Source of the DNA: Cladorhizidae sp. MBARI D1340-BT2
Taxonomy: Eukaryota > Porifera > Demospongiae > Poecilosclerida > Cladorhizidae
Direction of reading: 5' to 3'
Length of the DNA stretch: 64,000 bases
Assembly: GCA_028752905.1 (NCBI GenBank)
Contig: JAQNBH010000014.1
Span: 3,626,993-3,690,992, forward strand
This document shows, one piece after another, positions 39,776 to 50,100 of the stretch. The position numbers were made by a program, and so were the translations under genes. The notes under the pieces are model-generated. The model had not been told where the DNA came from, searched no databases, and was given only the letters and a program-made list of their open reading frames with translations. How positions within the stretch are numbered: position 1 is the stretch's first letter; every line of letters starts with the position of its first letter.

Positions 39776-40392
39776 TGGTTACAACTTTAGAGCTCCGTAG
39801 ATTCTGTAAACTTCATGGTATGGACTTGATATATAGCTCAAAAGATAAGTCTCTCTGTGTGCTCTCTTTTGATACTAAAATATATTTCATAGGTATTACT
39901 ATAGGCAAGTTACTAGACCCTGAGGGACCTCAAAAACCTGAATCCCCGCAACCTCCACTGAAACCACTCCATTGCGAAGTGCAAAAAAATTGCGAGCGCA
40001 TGCAATCCTTATTAAATAGGCGTTAAAAATTTATTACCTGGTCAAGCGCGCGGGTGGAAAATTGAGGGCGTTGAAAATCAACGCCTTCAATTTTGCACCA
40101 CGTGTCTGACCAGGTAATACATTTTTAACGCCTATTCAAAACGGTGATTGCATACGTAAGAGCCACTCGTACCATTTTTTAAAAAAATTGCACTTCGCAA
40201 TTCGGAGTGGTTTCAGCGGGGATTCAGGTTTTTGAGGTCCCTCCGCTTTAGGGTCTAGTAACTTGCCTATAGTTATACCTATGAACTAGTATATATCAAA
40301 AGAGAGCACACAGAGAGACCTATCTTTTGAGCTATATATCAAGTCCATACAATGAAGTTTGCAGAATCTACGGAGCTCTAAAGTTGTAACCA
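39776..40392. mobile_element. 617-bp near-perfect palindrome (fold-back element)
   Basis: The left arm starts TGGTTACAACTTTAGAGCTC and the right arm ends with its complement at 40,392. Matching blocks run inward, including GACTTGATATATAGCTCAAA, GGTTTTTGAGGTCCCT and ACCTGGTCA, to the centre GGCGTTGA-AAA-TCAACGCC at 40,067-40,085. Arms are ~300 bp each and differ by small changes only. The 83-residue frame within the left arm is not conserved in the right arm and is not called. A single-arm relative is at 33,305, so this is a dispersed fold-back or long-TIR miniature element. No target duplication could be assigned. Confidence 0.85.
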
Positions 40393-40809
40393 AAATAATA
40401 TTTTAAAAAGAAAAAAATACCCTCGGTCTCCCTTTAGACGGCTGTAACAGCTTTTTGTCAAATTCTGGTTTTCCAATTGCCATTCACAGCATAACTAGGT
40501 TAAAAAAATTGTTTTGTCCAAACCTTGTATATCATTTTGAAGCTCTTTCTTTGCTCTTTGTGTTCAACGATCATTTTTTTAGTTCATAATGTTACTTAGT
40601 GGGCGTGGCATCTATATGAACCCAGCAAACAGTGGGAATTTTTTATTTTTTTATTCTGATCATTGATAACAATGAGTATTGCATTATCTAAACAAACAAC
40701 AAATTTGAAGTCATTTGATCCAATATCCAAGATGGGAAGCTGTGAATGGTAATTTTGAGGAGGTCTGATGGCTGCAGGTACCTAGATAGAAAAACACCTG
40801 TAAATATAT
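40393..40809. other. AT-rich intron sequence, probably old transposon interior
   Basis: No reading frame or repeat is recognised. It runs directly into the inverted family B-like end at 40,810, so some of it may be the interior of that element. Confidence 0.35.
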
Positions 40810-40949
40810 TATTATACGTATCACTTGAAAGCACATAGAAAGGGCTATCTTTTGACACAAATATTATATTTGTAGCCCTAGAAACCTAAAAGTTATGACG
40901 GTTTTTACTTCGTGGCATGTTTTTTGTGGTTTGACCTAAAGCCCCCCCC
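40810..40949. mobile_element. Family B-like TTAA element, right end
   Basis: Ends GACCTAAAGCCCCCCCC before TTAA at 40,950-40,953. Its last ~140 bp match 31,784-31,925 in inverted orientation (TATCACTTGAAAGCACA, GGGCTATCTTTTGA, TTTTTT near the end). Confidence 0.5.
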
Positions 40950-40969
40950 TTAAAAGACAACTAATTGGC

Positions 40970-41150
40970 TCAGTCAGTTCACCCAGCACATCTTGCTCAT
41001 TCTGTAGGGCTTTGTCATCCTCAGTGATCAATCAGTCATCTGCTCACCCAGCACATCTTGCTCATTCTGAAGGGCTTCATCATCCTCAGTGATCAATCAG
41101 TCATCATGCTCATCCAGCACATCTGCTCTTTCAGAGGCTTCGTTCATCAA
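40970..41150. repeat. ~66-bp tandem repeat, 2.5 units
   Basis: CACCCAGCACATCTTGCTCA, TTCTG(A/T)AGGGCTT and CCTCAGTGATCAATCAGTCA repeat twice, with a diverged third unit (CATCCAGCACATCTGCTC). No stable frame supports a protein. Confidence 0.8.
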
Positions 41151-41683
41151 TGGCAGCATCATGGTACCCCTTAAATTCCAAGTCAAGGGTTTCTAGATGT
41201 TTGATTATGTGCTGAGCGAGTTTGAGGGTTCATTTCCAGTTCCTTGAGGCTCTTGGCAAGGTGAGTGATAGGCTCTTGCAACACCTCTTTTGCTTCTTTA
41301 ACTCTTTCACGGCTGGATTTAGATTTAGGAGAGAATAATTATTAAAAAATTGCCCAAAAAATTATATTAATTCACAGGATCACCAAACTCTATAGCAACC
41401 ATATACCATGTTCTTGTGTACTGGGTTAGACGCACATCGTGGTAATGATTAGTTGTCATAGAAACTAACCACGATGTTATTGTAACTAACCAAACTGACC
41501 ATTGTAATAATAGAAATTTCATACCATTATGACTATGAACCATGATTATTATTATGTTGTTCTACCCCTTTTATCCTAGCTACAGTTTGGGGAACCATGC
41601 CAGAGACAGCCATATGCATAAATTATATTCATGAACATTTATGATGTTACATCAAGATAATCAAGATAATATATTTTTATACA

Positions 41684-42058
41684 CTACAAAACAGACAAAG
41701 AACCAACACATTCTTGGAGATAGTGTTCAGTTTCAAAGATCACACCAGTGTATGCTAAGAATAAACTTTCCTCTGTAACAGAGAAATACTTTGCAATGCC
41801 TACAATGCATTTTTGTCTCATGCCGGTTGGTAATTCCATGCTTCCTACCAATTGCTGAGCACCACACAAGTTGACTGCATGCTGTGGCCAGTGTCCCAGA
41901 GAAATGTTCAGTCTGTCCAGCTGATCATACTCAGCAGAGCGTGGACGACAAGTCCGCTGCCAGGAGCAAAAAGTTCCAACTAACTCTCTGGCTAACTCCA
42001 ATCTGAAAGCAAGGTAATCCCTCTTCCTTGATCCTGTACTCTGGACAGGAGAGTACAC
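41684..42058 (-). pseudogene. piggyBac 1 transposase, C-terminal region
   Basis: Contains RKRDYLAFRLELARELVG, a conserved segment near the end of the transposase fold, then RPRSAEYDQLDRLNISLGHW. A frameshift follows. The C-terminal cysteine-rich zinc-binding domain (RHETKMHCRHCKVFLC) is read in the next frame, at about 41,800. That domain binds terminal repeats in piggyBac proteins. The Asp triad region is deleted, so the element cannot encode an active enzyme. Element 2 carries the same RDF(M)TFRLEL and CRHCKVPLC motifs. Confidence 0.8.
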
Positions 42059-42190
42059 TGACTGCCAACCTGGGATAGTCTATATACTCACTAACTTTTT
42101 GTTAGCCCTAACCTGTCCCTAGCCCTAGCCTTAGAACTACACTTACTGTCAGAGCTTTATACCTTGCTGGTATCCTCATCAGCCATAAAC

Positions 42191-42379
42191 TCAAGAGAGA
42201 ATCGGAACATTGGCCTCTCTAGAATGTTGGTCAGGCGCTACCACTTTTCCTATTGACAGTACTGTCTTTTGTTGCTCAATGCTGTGTCCAAGGTATGAAC
42301 AGATGCCTTCTCCTTCTTCATCGCTAGTTTCTTCCTCAGACAGGCCGAAATTGTCATCTATAAACTCAGGAAAGAACAT
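42191..42379 (-). pseudogene. piggyBac 1 transposase, N-terminal exon
   Basis: Starts MFFPEFIDDNFGLSEEETSD and continues EEGEGICSYLGHS, an acidic N-terminus usual for piggyBac transposases. The frame's last part differs from element 2 (FGLSEDERSDQEGTGISSYV). Its homologue there ends at a splice-like GAAG|GTAT. Here the corresponding ATACCAGCAAG|GTATAAAG lies just downstream (about 42,160), after a frame change, so both elements share an N-terminal intron position. Confidence 0.7.
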
Positions 42380-42621
42380 CGTCTAAACTTAGTCGAGCTG
42401 ACATCGCGTACGGATCGCATTCTGAGTGAACGGTCTGAATTAGTAGGCTTGGCTAGCTTAGTTACCGGAATTCAAACTATCCAATTCTTTGCACATGCAT
42501 AGAGGAAGGATTTAACTTTCTTAATATGTGTGTAGTTTGTTATATAACTCAACGATCAATTTGTTATGAATATTCAAAGTGCGTGGACGTATATATACGC
42601 TTACAGCCATTAAAGAGTTAA

Positions 42622-43415
42622 GGTAGGGATCGCACAGGTTTTAGGTTCAGTCATCATTCAGACAGAATGCAAATGGCATGGAATAAAGATGTAATTTGCT
42701 GGGATCTTCCAAGGAAAACCAGAGGGACCATAGCTGCTACAAAGTGCTCAAGTACCCGACTCAAAGAACCAAGGTTTCTATGAGTTTTCTGGATGATTCC
42801 CTAGCCAATAATTAGGTAATAACAATTTTGTTAAAACAAAAAAACTCTACCGTAGCATGAATGCAATCATGACAGAAAAGATGAAAATGACATACAGAAT
42901 CTAACATCAGGATTGCTGAAATCCCATGAAAGGATGATGGGTAGGGGACGAGTAACCACCTCTTTTAGTTTATCCCAATAATTACAGAAGTGTTATTGGT
43001 CCCTATTGTCTAGCCTCATGTGAAGTAATTTCTTAAAGCACTTTTCCAGAATCTGTATTCCATGGAAAAGTTGAAAAGGGTTGTGTGTGTTAGTCTCTGT
43101 CTGGCTGTCCCTATTTAAAATTAAAAAAATTGCTCCTTGCAACTTCCAACTACTCTCTGACCATGAAAGACCTTTGCACCACAATGTATGTGTGTTTACA
43201 TCTCCTTGCTCACACTTCCATTATGGACGACAGCATGTGGGGAGGTTCTATATTCAATTCCATATTCTTCACAATGTTCTATATTATATTTCACCTTTCC
43301 CTTTCATAGCTTTGTGCATATAACTCAACTGTGCATCCAGATCAGCGTGGCTTGTTGTGATTTAGATTTAGACCAGTCATGTCTATATAATGCTGTTGTA
43401 TTTCTTCTTACATAG
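42622..43415. other. End of the 14.4-kb intron, nothing recognised
   Basis: Unique AT-rich sequence up to the 3' splice site (TTTCTTCTTACATAG) of the exon at 43,416. The short open frames here overlap each other on both strands and lack family motifs. Confidence 0.45.
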
Positions 43416-43455
43416 AATGCACAGTGGGATTCTATGGAGATGGTTGTTTGCAAAG
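43416..43455 (+). CDS. EGF-like membrane protein, 40-bp exon
   Basis: A small exon between TTACATAG and AAAG|GTAGTT. Completing the Lys codon from the previous exon it reads KCTVGFYGDGCLQ and ends two bases into an Arg codon that is finished at 44,945. GFYGDGC is the conserved C-terminal loop of laminin-type EGF modules (G-F/Y-x-G-x-x-C). The exon is called because frame and cysteine spacing connect both neighbouring exons exactly. The donor GTAGTT is weaker than consensus. Confidence 0.8.
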
Positions 43456-43540
43456 GTAGTTCACAATTATATTAGTGTATTCTGCATCCGGCGCATGCTT
43501 ACCAAACAATTTTATGACAAGATATATCAAGGGGCTAGTT

Positions 43541-44865
43541 AACCCTCGACCCCCTCAACTATTATACCAGATTTCTAACCCTCGTCCCCCTCAACTATTA
43601 TACCAGATTTCTAACCCTCGTTCCCCTTAACTATTATACCAGATTTCTAACCCTTGTCTCCCTCAACTATACAAGATTTTTAACCCTCGTTCCCCTTAAC
43701 TATATACCAGATTTCTAACCCTCGTCTCCCTCAACTATACAAGATTTCTAACCCTCGTTCCCCTTAACTATTATACCAGATTTCTAACCCTCGTCTCCCT
43801 CAACTATACAAGATTTCTAACCCTCGTTCCCCTTAACCCAGATTTCTAACCCTTGTCTCCCTCAACTGTACAAGATTTCTAACCCTCGTTCCCCTTAACT
43901 ATTATACCAGATTTCTAACCCTCGTCTCCCTTAACTATACAAGATTTCTAACCCTCGTTCCCCTTAACTATTATACCAGATTTCTAACCCTCGTCTCCTT
44001 CAACTATACAAGATTTCTAACCCTCGTTCCCCTTAACTATTATACCAGATTTCTAACCCTCGTCTCCCTCAACTATACAAGATTTCTAACCCTCGTTCCC
44101 CTTAACCCAGATTTCTAACCCTTGTCTCCCTCAACTGTACAAGATTTCTAACCCTCGTTCCCCTTAACTATTATCCAGATTTCTAACCCTCGTCTCCCTT
44201 AACTATACAAGATTTCTAACCCTCGTTCCCCTTAACTATTATACCAGATTTCTAACCCTCGTCTCCTTCAACTATACAAGATTTCTAACCCTCGTCTCCC
44301 TCAACTATATACCAGATTTCTAACCCTCGTCTCCCTCAACTATACAAGATTTCTAACCCTCGTTCCCCTTAACTATTATACCAGATTTCTAACTCTCGTC
44401 TCCCTCAACTATACAAGATTTCTAACCCTCGTTCCCCTTAACCCAGATTTCTAACCCTTGTCTCCCTCAACTGTACAAGATTTCTAACCCTCGTTCCCCT
44501 TAACTATTATACCAGATTTCTAACCCTCGTCTCCCTTAACTATACAAGATTTCTAACCCTCGTTCCCCTTAACTATTATTATGCCAGATTTCTAACCCTC
44601 GTCTCCCTCAACTATACAAGATTTCTAACCCTCGTTCCCCTTAATCCAGATTTCTAACCCTTGTCTCCCTCAACTGTACAAGATTTCTAACCCTCGTTCC
44701 CCTTAACTATTATACCAGATTTCTAACCCTCGTCTCCCTTAACTATACAAGATTTCTAACCCTCGTTCCCCTTAACTATTATACCAGATTTCTAACCCTC
44801 GTCTCCTTCAACTATACAAGATTTCTAACCCTCGTCTCCCTCAACTATTGTACCAGATGTCTAAC
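43541..44865. repeat. 69-bp dimeric minisatellite filling the last intron
   Basis: About 19 alternating pairs of a 36-bp unit (ACCCTCGTTCCCCTTAACTA, TTATACCAGATTTCTA) and a 33-bp unit (ACCCTCGTCTCCCTCAACTA, TACAAGATTTCTA). Single deletions recur (CCTTAACCCAG), and a longer ~650-bp block of pairs recurs, so the array has higher-order structure. The + strand, which is the gene's sense strand, is strongly pyrimidine-rich. It occupies nearly all of the intron between the exons at 43,455 and 44,945. Confidence 0.95.
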
Positions 44866-44944
44866 ATAATTCTCCCCCCCTGCAATTATCCTTTTTTCCT
44901 ACTTCACTATTTCCTACTCTTCAAATCTTGCATTCCATTTGCAG

Positions 44945-45623
44945 GTGCCCATCTCACAACTGCTCGGGTCATGGAGAATGTTCTTCTGTTGATGGATCCT
45001 GTTTATGCTTCACCAACTGGACCACGGCCACTTGCAATCAAAGCACTGAATTCAACACCATGACATATGATGAGACCATTCTGTCTTCAAAACCAAATAA
45101 AGAGACCATTCTATCTTCAGAAACAAATACTGGGAGCATTCCATCTTCAGAAACAAATATTGAGAGCATTCCATCTTCAGAACCAAATATTGAGATTGTT
45201 CCATCTTCAGAAACAAGCATTGAGAGCATTCGATCTTCAGAACCAAATATGGATGTGACCCAAGATTCGAACATGGATATTGCAGCAACTTCTTCAGTGA
45301 CAACGCAATCACCTGCTTCAGTGCATGTGTCCAATCCTTCTCAGTCCACAAATTATTTTACTCCTGTTGGACTGGGAAGTACAAGTGGGACTGATACATC
45401 ACATAACTGGCTTTACAGCAAGTACCTTGCTCCAGGACTTTTGTTGGTGCTCATTCTATCAATTCTGTTACACATAGTAGTGTGTGTTGGACTGAGAGGG
45501 AGAACTGCTGCAGGCAGGAGGACTGCCCACATCAACACTTTGCTAGCAAGAAAAAGAAGGAAGAAAAGAAAACGACGAACTCAAATAGCACAAGAGAGCA
45601 GCAGTTCTGATTGCAGTATTTAA
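44945..45623 (+). CDS. EGF-like membrane protein, terminal exon (EGF, stalk, TM, tail)
   Basis: Follows the 3' splice site CATTCCATTTGCAG. After completing Arg it reads CPSHNCSGHGECSSVDGSCLC and then FTNWTTATC, an EGF module (C-x4-C-x5-C...CxC...C). Next comes a stalk of about six 10-residue repeats (TILSSETNTG, SIPSSETNIE, SIPSSEPNIE) encoded by a 30-bp DNA repeat at about 45,075-45,252, rich in Ser/Thr and likely O-glycosylated. A hydrophobic helix YLAPGLLLVLILSILLHIVV follows (about 45,421-45,480), then a basic tail with RKRRKKRKRR ending SSSSDCSI and a TAA stop at 45,621. The layout is a type I single-pass receptor or adhesion protein. No kinase, ITAM or other signalling motif is in the 50-residue tail. 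The short EGF frame in a shifted phase upstream is not used. Confidence 0.88.
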
Positions 45624-45858
45624 TTGGTTAAAAATCACACAATCCACAACAACTTTTTAACTTTTCAAAAAGTAAGCTCATAGCTTCAGCTGCACTAGCT
45701 CTGACCAATGGGGAGGGATCTTGGAGCAGCAAAGTCAAAGCTGCAGGGATGAAATGACAGCAACAATAAGTTGACATGTATTTGAATTTGTAAATTACTT
45801 TCCTTCACAGACATGTTCCTTGGAAATGATGCTGGACTTGTCCAGAGGAAGGTTCCCC
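45624..45858 (+). other. Probable 3' UTR and downstream flank of the EGF gene
   Basis: No canonical AATAAA is found in the first 240 bases. AATAAG at about 45,760 is the nearest variant. Nothing else is recognised. Confidence 0.4.
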
Positions 45859-46051
45859 AGTGTGTAGCCTGTTAGTCAAGTGATAATCATAGTTAACAGT
45901 GCGTAACCTGTTGGTTATGTGATAATCATAGGCGGGTAGCCAAGTAATAATCATAGTTAACAGTGTGTAGCCTGTTGGTTAAGTGATAGTCATAGTTAAC
46001 GGTGTGCAGCCTGTTGGTTAAGTGATAATCATAGTTTAACCTATTGATTAA
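45859..46051. repeat. 39-bp minisatellite, first segment
   Basis: About five units of CAGTGTGTAGCCTGTTGGTT followed by AAGTGATAATCATAGTTAA. The same array resumes at 46,809 and at 50,246. Confidence 0.92.
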
Positions 46052-46808
46052 GGTCTTCTCCCAGGCCAAAAAAAAGGTTTTTCTAAAATGGTCACAAATT
46101 GCCAAGTTTTAAGGTGACAAGTTCTAAACTTCACATGGTGTTCACAGTGTGCCAGAACCTTTTCTAACCGCACTTGTGGGTGTGACTTTGCTTTATTACA
46201 GTAGAAATGGGCGTGGAAAATATTCTTGGGTCCCTCCAAGCCAAGGACAGCTGTTATGTGTTGTGTTCATGTTGTGGTTTAGTCAGTTGATATAATAACA
46301 AAAGAAGGGTAGTATTGTGCATTGACATTGAGATTTTCTCACTGGCTAGAAAAAATGAATTTTAGAAATTCAAAATCCCTTTAACACCAAATTTCTGACA
46401 CGATGGGACTTAAAACACTTTGCATTACAGAGGGACTATATTAAAAATAGAAATCAAGAATGTCATTGCACAGATCTCATTGCCATCATTAAAGGACATC
46501 ACACCAAGGGCACATGCAATATCAATGCTCAACCTTCCAAGGAAACGCTCCTTAGGACAAAGCTTAGCTTATATTACGATGGAGGTTGAATTGCGGTTGC
46601 CTGAACAGCTTTTATCGTACCTGAAAGATCGCCAATATTATTTCGGATTGCTCTACCGTAGTAGTTCTGTCCTTCTTCAATGTTGGGTAAAAATTCAATT
46701 AAATCGCTGACATAGGTAACTTTGTCATAAGTTAGCATCTGTTTTTAGCTAGACAGCTGGAATCTGCATGCATTGTAGTGAAAAAGAAAAATATGTTTTT
46801 TTGAGTAG
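46052..46808. other. 757-bp unique block interrupting the minisatellite
   Basis: Minisatellite units lie on both sides, so this was probably inserted. I found no terminal repeats, target duplication or transposase motif. A 96-residue open frame at 46,420-46,710 has no recognisable family and is not called. Confidence 0.4.
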
Positions 46809-47140
46809 TTACGGTGTGCAGCCTGTTGGTTAAGTGATAATTGTAGTTAAGAGTGTGTAGTTTTTGGTTAGTGATAATCATAGTTAACAGTGTGGAGCCT
46901 GTTGGTTAAGTGATAATCGTAGTTAACTGTGCCTGTTGGTTAAGTGATAATCATAGTTAACTGTGTAGCCTGTTGGTTAAGTGATAATTATAGTTAAGTG
47001 TGTAGCTTGTTGGTTAAGTGGTAATCATAGTTAAACGGTGTGCAGCCTGTTGGTTAAGTGATAATCATAGTTAATAGTGTGTAGCTTGTTGGTTAAGTGA
47101 TAATCATAGTTAACGGTGTGCAGCCTGTTGGTTAAGTGAT
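46809..47140. repeat. 39-bp minisatellite, second segment
   Basis: About eight units with small deletions, ending in GGTTAAGTGAT, which is also the left target duplication of LINE 3. Confidence 0.92.
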
Positions 47141-50100
47141 TCTTCTTCTTTCGTTTGCTGCTGCTTCCTTCTCGTCACACCTGCAGCTCGGTGGAGGACA
47201 GCCATGATCTCGTCTCATCATCAAGCGTGACAATGCCAGGTTCGCCGTTGGGTGGCCGGTGCTGTGGACAGGACTCGATGATATGGTCAACTGTCTGTTC
47301 TGGGTGGCAACACTCGCATGTGGCGGAGTCCCTCAGTCCCCAGCCTTTCATGGTGGCGGCAAAGCGGCCGACACCGGTTCTGAGGCGATTGAGCGTTGTC
47401 CATTGCCTGCGCGGTAGCTCCTCGCCTAATAGCTCGTCCGGCTCTTCCACAAATCTGTGCAACCTGGAGCGGTCTGCTGCCTGCCACTCTTCCGACCAAC
47501 GGCGTCTGAGCCACAGTCTTTTTGAGACATCGTCCGGTGTCGAGCGCAGGAGCTGGTGGGCTTGCTCCGCGAAGGGACGTCGTGACTTCAGGCGTGCGCG
47601 TTGTGGGGTCTCTGTGGCGGTCTTGTGGAGAAGGTGGTCCTCATCATTGATGGCCTTGCGGGACAGAGCTAGGACGGCTGCTTCTCGTCGCAGGGTTGGG
47701 GGAGCGATGCCGGCGAGGATTGGTAGTTGGTTGACCGGCGTGGCCCGCAGACACCCAGAGACTGTGCGTAGGGGGTTGTTGAGAGCCGTGTCCACCTTCT
47801 TGGTGTGGGAGCTCCTGCACCAGACTGGGGAACAGTACTCGGCGGCGGAGAAGACCAATGCCTGGGTGGAGATGCGCAGTGTCTTGGTCGAGGCACCCCA
47901 GGTTGTACCAGTTAGGCGGCGTATCAGCGCGATGCGAGCCGATGTCTTGGCCGACAGGTTTTCCAGGTGTTGGCGGAACGTCAGGGTGCGGTCGAGCTTG
48001 ACCCCGAGGTATGTCGGTGCGGCCTGGAACTGTAGTGTTTTGTTGTCGACCATGATGTTGAGCTCGTGGTTTGCCTCTCGGTTATTGAGGTGGAATGCCA
48101 AGGACATGGTCTTAGCCACGGAGAGCTTCAGGCGCCAGTTATTCAGGTAGGTTGACAGGATGTTCATGTCGGCCGTGAGCCCTGATTCGATCGTCTCCCA
48201 GCTCTTGTCGGACATCAGGATAGCGAGGTCGTCTGCGTATCCGTACTTCTTCGACAGCGTGTCTGGGAGGTCGTGGATGTAGATGTTGAACAACATCGGG
48301 GCCAGTTACGGAGCCTTGGGGGACGCCGTTCTTCTGTCGTCTCAGCCTGCTGCGTTGGCCGTCGCTGGTGTGGAGGGTGAAACTGCGATTGGTCAGCATC
48401 TCCATGATGAAGGTCACCATGTGTCGGTCCGGGATTGTCTGCAGGAGCTTGAGCTGGAGTCCACGGTGCCAGATAGTGTCGTACGCCACTGTAAGATCGA
48501 GCAGGACGGCACCAACCTTCTCACCCCTCTGGAAGGAGTCCTCGATGTCTTGAGTGAGGAGGGTCAACTGATCTGCTGTCGATTTACCACGGTGGAAGCC
48601 AGCTTGCTCTTTCGGGAGTTTAGGGTCGATCACTGGGTCGAGGCGTGCGTACAGGAGGCGTTCCATGTCTTGTATGGCACGCAGAGGAGAGCAATGGGCC
48701 GGTATCCCTTTGGGTCATCCAGGGGCTTGTTTGGCTTCGGGAGAGCGATGACCTTGGCACGATGCCATATCTTCGGGAGCTTGAACGAGCGGTAGCAGAC
48801 GGAGCAGAATGATCGAAGCCACGTGGCTTTGCTGCCCTGGTGCAGGATGAACTCTGGGTGGATGTTGTCAATCCCGGCTGCTTTGTTTGGCTTCAGGTTT
48901 TTGATTGCCGACTTTATCTCGTCGCTGGTGAAGTCTCCCGAGAGGTTGAGGTTAGCGCTGGGGGTCCCGCGTCAGGGAACCTTCCGTTGCTGATCAGCTG
49001 TGCTGCGATGGCATCTGCAGTGATGGGGCATGGTCTTGGTTTTGATGCCTGGCCAGTCAGCTTGTTGATGGTCTGCCACGCTCGATGGCTGGAGTGGGTG
49101 AAGTCGATTGATTCGACGGTATCTGTCCACCTCTCTCTGCATTTGGTGTTCAGCCTGGTCATGAGGTCTGTAGCAGCTCTGGCTCTGTCAGCATTGGTGT
49201 TGGCTTCATTGTGGGCACGCAGGTCGTCCTCGCATTCTTCGTCCCAGCAGGGAATGTAGTTCTTTCGGACCCCCTGTGGGACGTGTTTCTTGGCGGCGTC
49301 CGTCAGCATCTTGCAGTATGCCTCATATGCTTCGTCGGTGTTGGAGGCGGTGGGCACTGGCAAAGCGTCGGCTGCGGTGTTGGTGTCATTCACGAAGTCC
49401 GACCATTTCGCTTTCCGGAAGTTCCATCTCCGGACTGGTTTTCCCTCTGTCGACTGGACCCACGATGGTGTTGTGATCAGTGACGGATGGTGTTGAGAGC
49501 GAGGAAATCTGTCCAGGACGCGCCGTACTGGGAGTGGCTCTTGCCCGATGACTTTGGCGAAGGCCAGATCTGGGTTGGTCTCTGTGTTCCAGCGCCCGGA
49601 GATGAAAGAGTGCGGCTCCTTTGGGTCGAACAGGAGCACGGAGTCGGCTGCGGATGCCCATTCTGCCAGGGATACGCCGTCTTGGTTGGTCGTCTTGTAC
49701 CCCTAGACGGTGTGCCAACAGTTGAAGTCGCCGGCGAACACAGCTGGGGCTGGGGCGTCTGGCAGCGAGCCTGGTGGTAATCTGCTTGGTGGTGGCTTGT
49801 AGATGTTCACGACGGTGGTCTCTTGGACTTTGGTGGCGATCCACTCAACTTCGGAGTCGGGGGCGCATTGGGTGGCTGGACCAGGGCACGCCGTCTTTGA
49901 TGACAGTTGCCAGGCCGTGGTGTCTGTTCTTGGTGTGGCCGGCTAGGGTGTACCCTGTGAGCTTTAGAGTGGTGTCATTCTCTTTGTGCGTTTCTTGCAG
50001 CAGCACGACGGTTGCCTTGTTCTTAGTAGTGGCGAGCTGTTCCAGGATGTCGAGCTTGGCGATGGAGAGGCCTTCAACATTGAGCTGTAGGATGACGAGG

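Larger units (their letters stand above)
41302..42617 (-). mobile_element. piggyBac element 1, internally deleted
   Basis: Flanked by TTAA (41,298-41,301 and 42,618-42,621). The terminal repeats read inward TTAACTCTTTCACGGCTG (left) and TTAACTCTTTAATGGCTG (right). It carries the N-terminal exon and C-terminal part of a piggyBac-type transposase on the - strand, with the catalytic DDD core missing. Total length is 1.3 kb, against 2-3 kb for complete elements. It shares sub-terminal GCGTATATATACG and both protein ends with element 2 at 52,043. Confidence 0.88.

Noticed and set aside
39775..40026. 83-residue frame in the palindrome
   Set aside because: It is confined to one arm and not preserved in the other; the structure is explained by the inverted repeat.
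45038..45351. - strand frames opposite the EGF gene stalk
   Set aside because: They mirror the coding 30-bp repeat and have no independent support.
46420..46710. 96-residue open frame between minisatellite segments
   Set aside because: No recognised domain, no splice or promoter support, and it lies in a block likely to be inserted.
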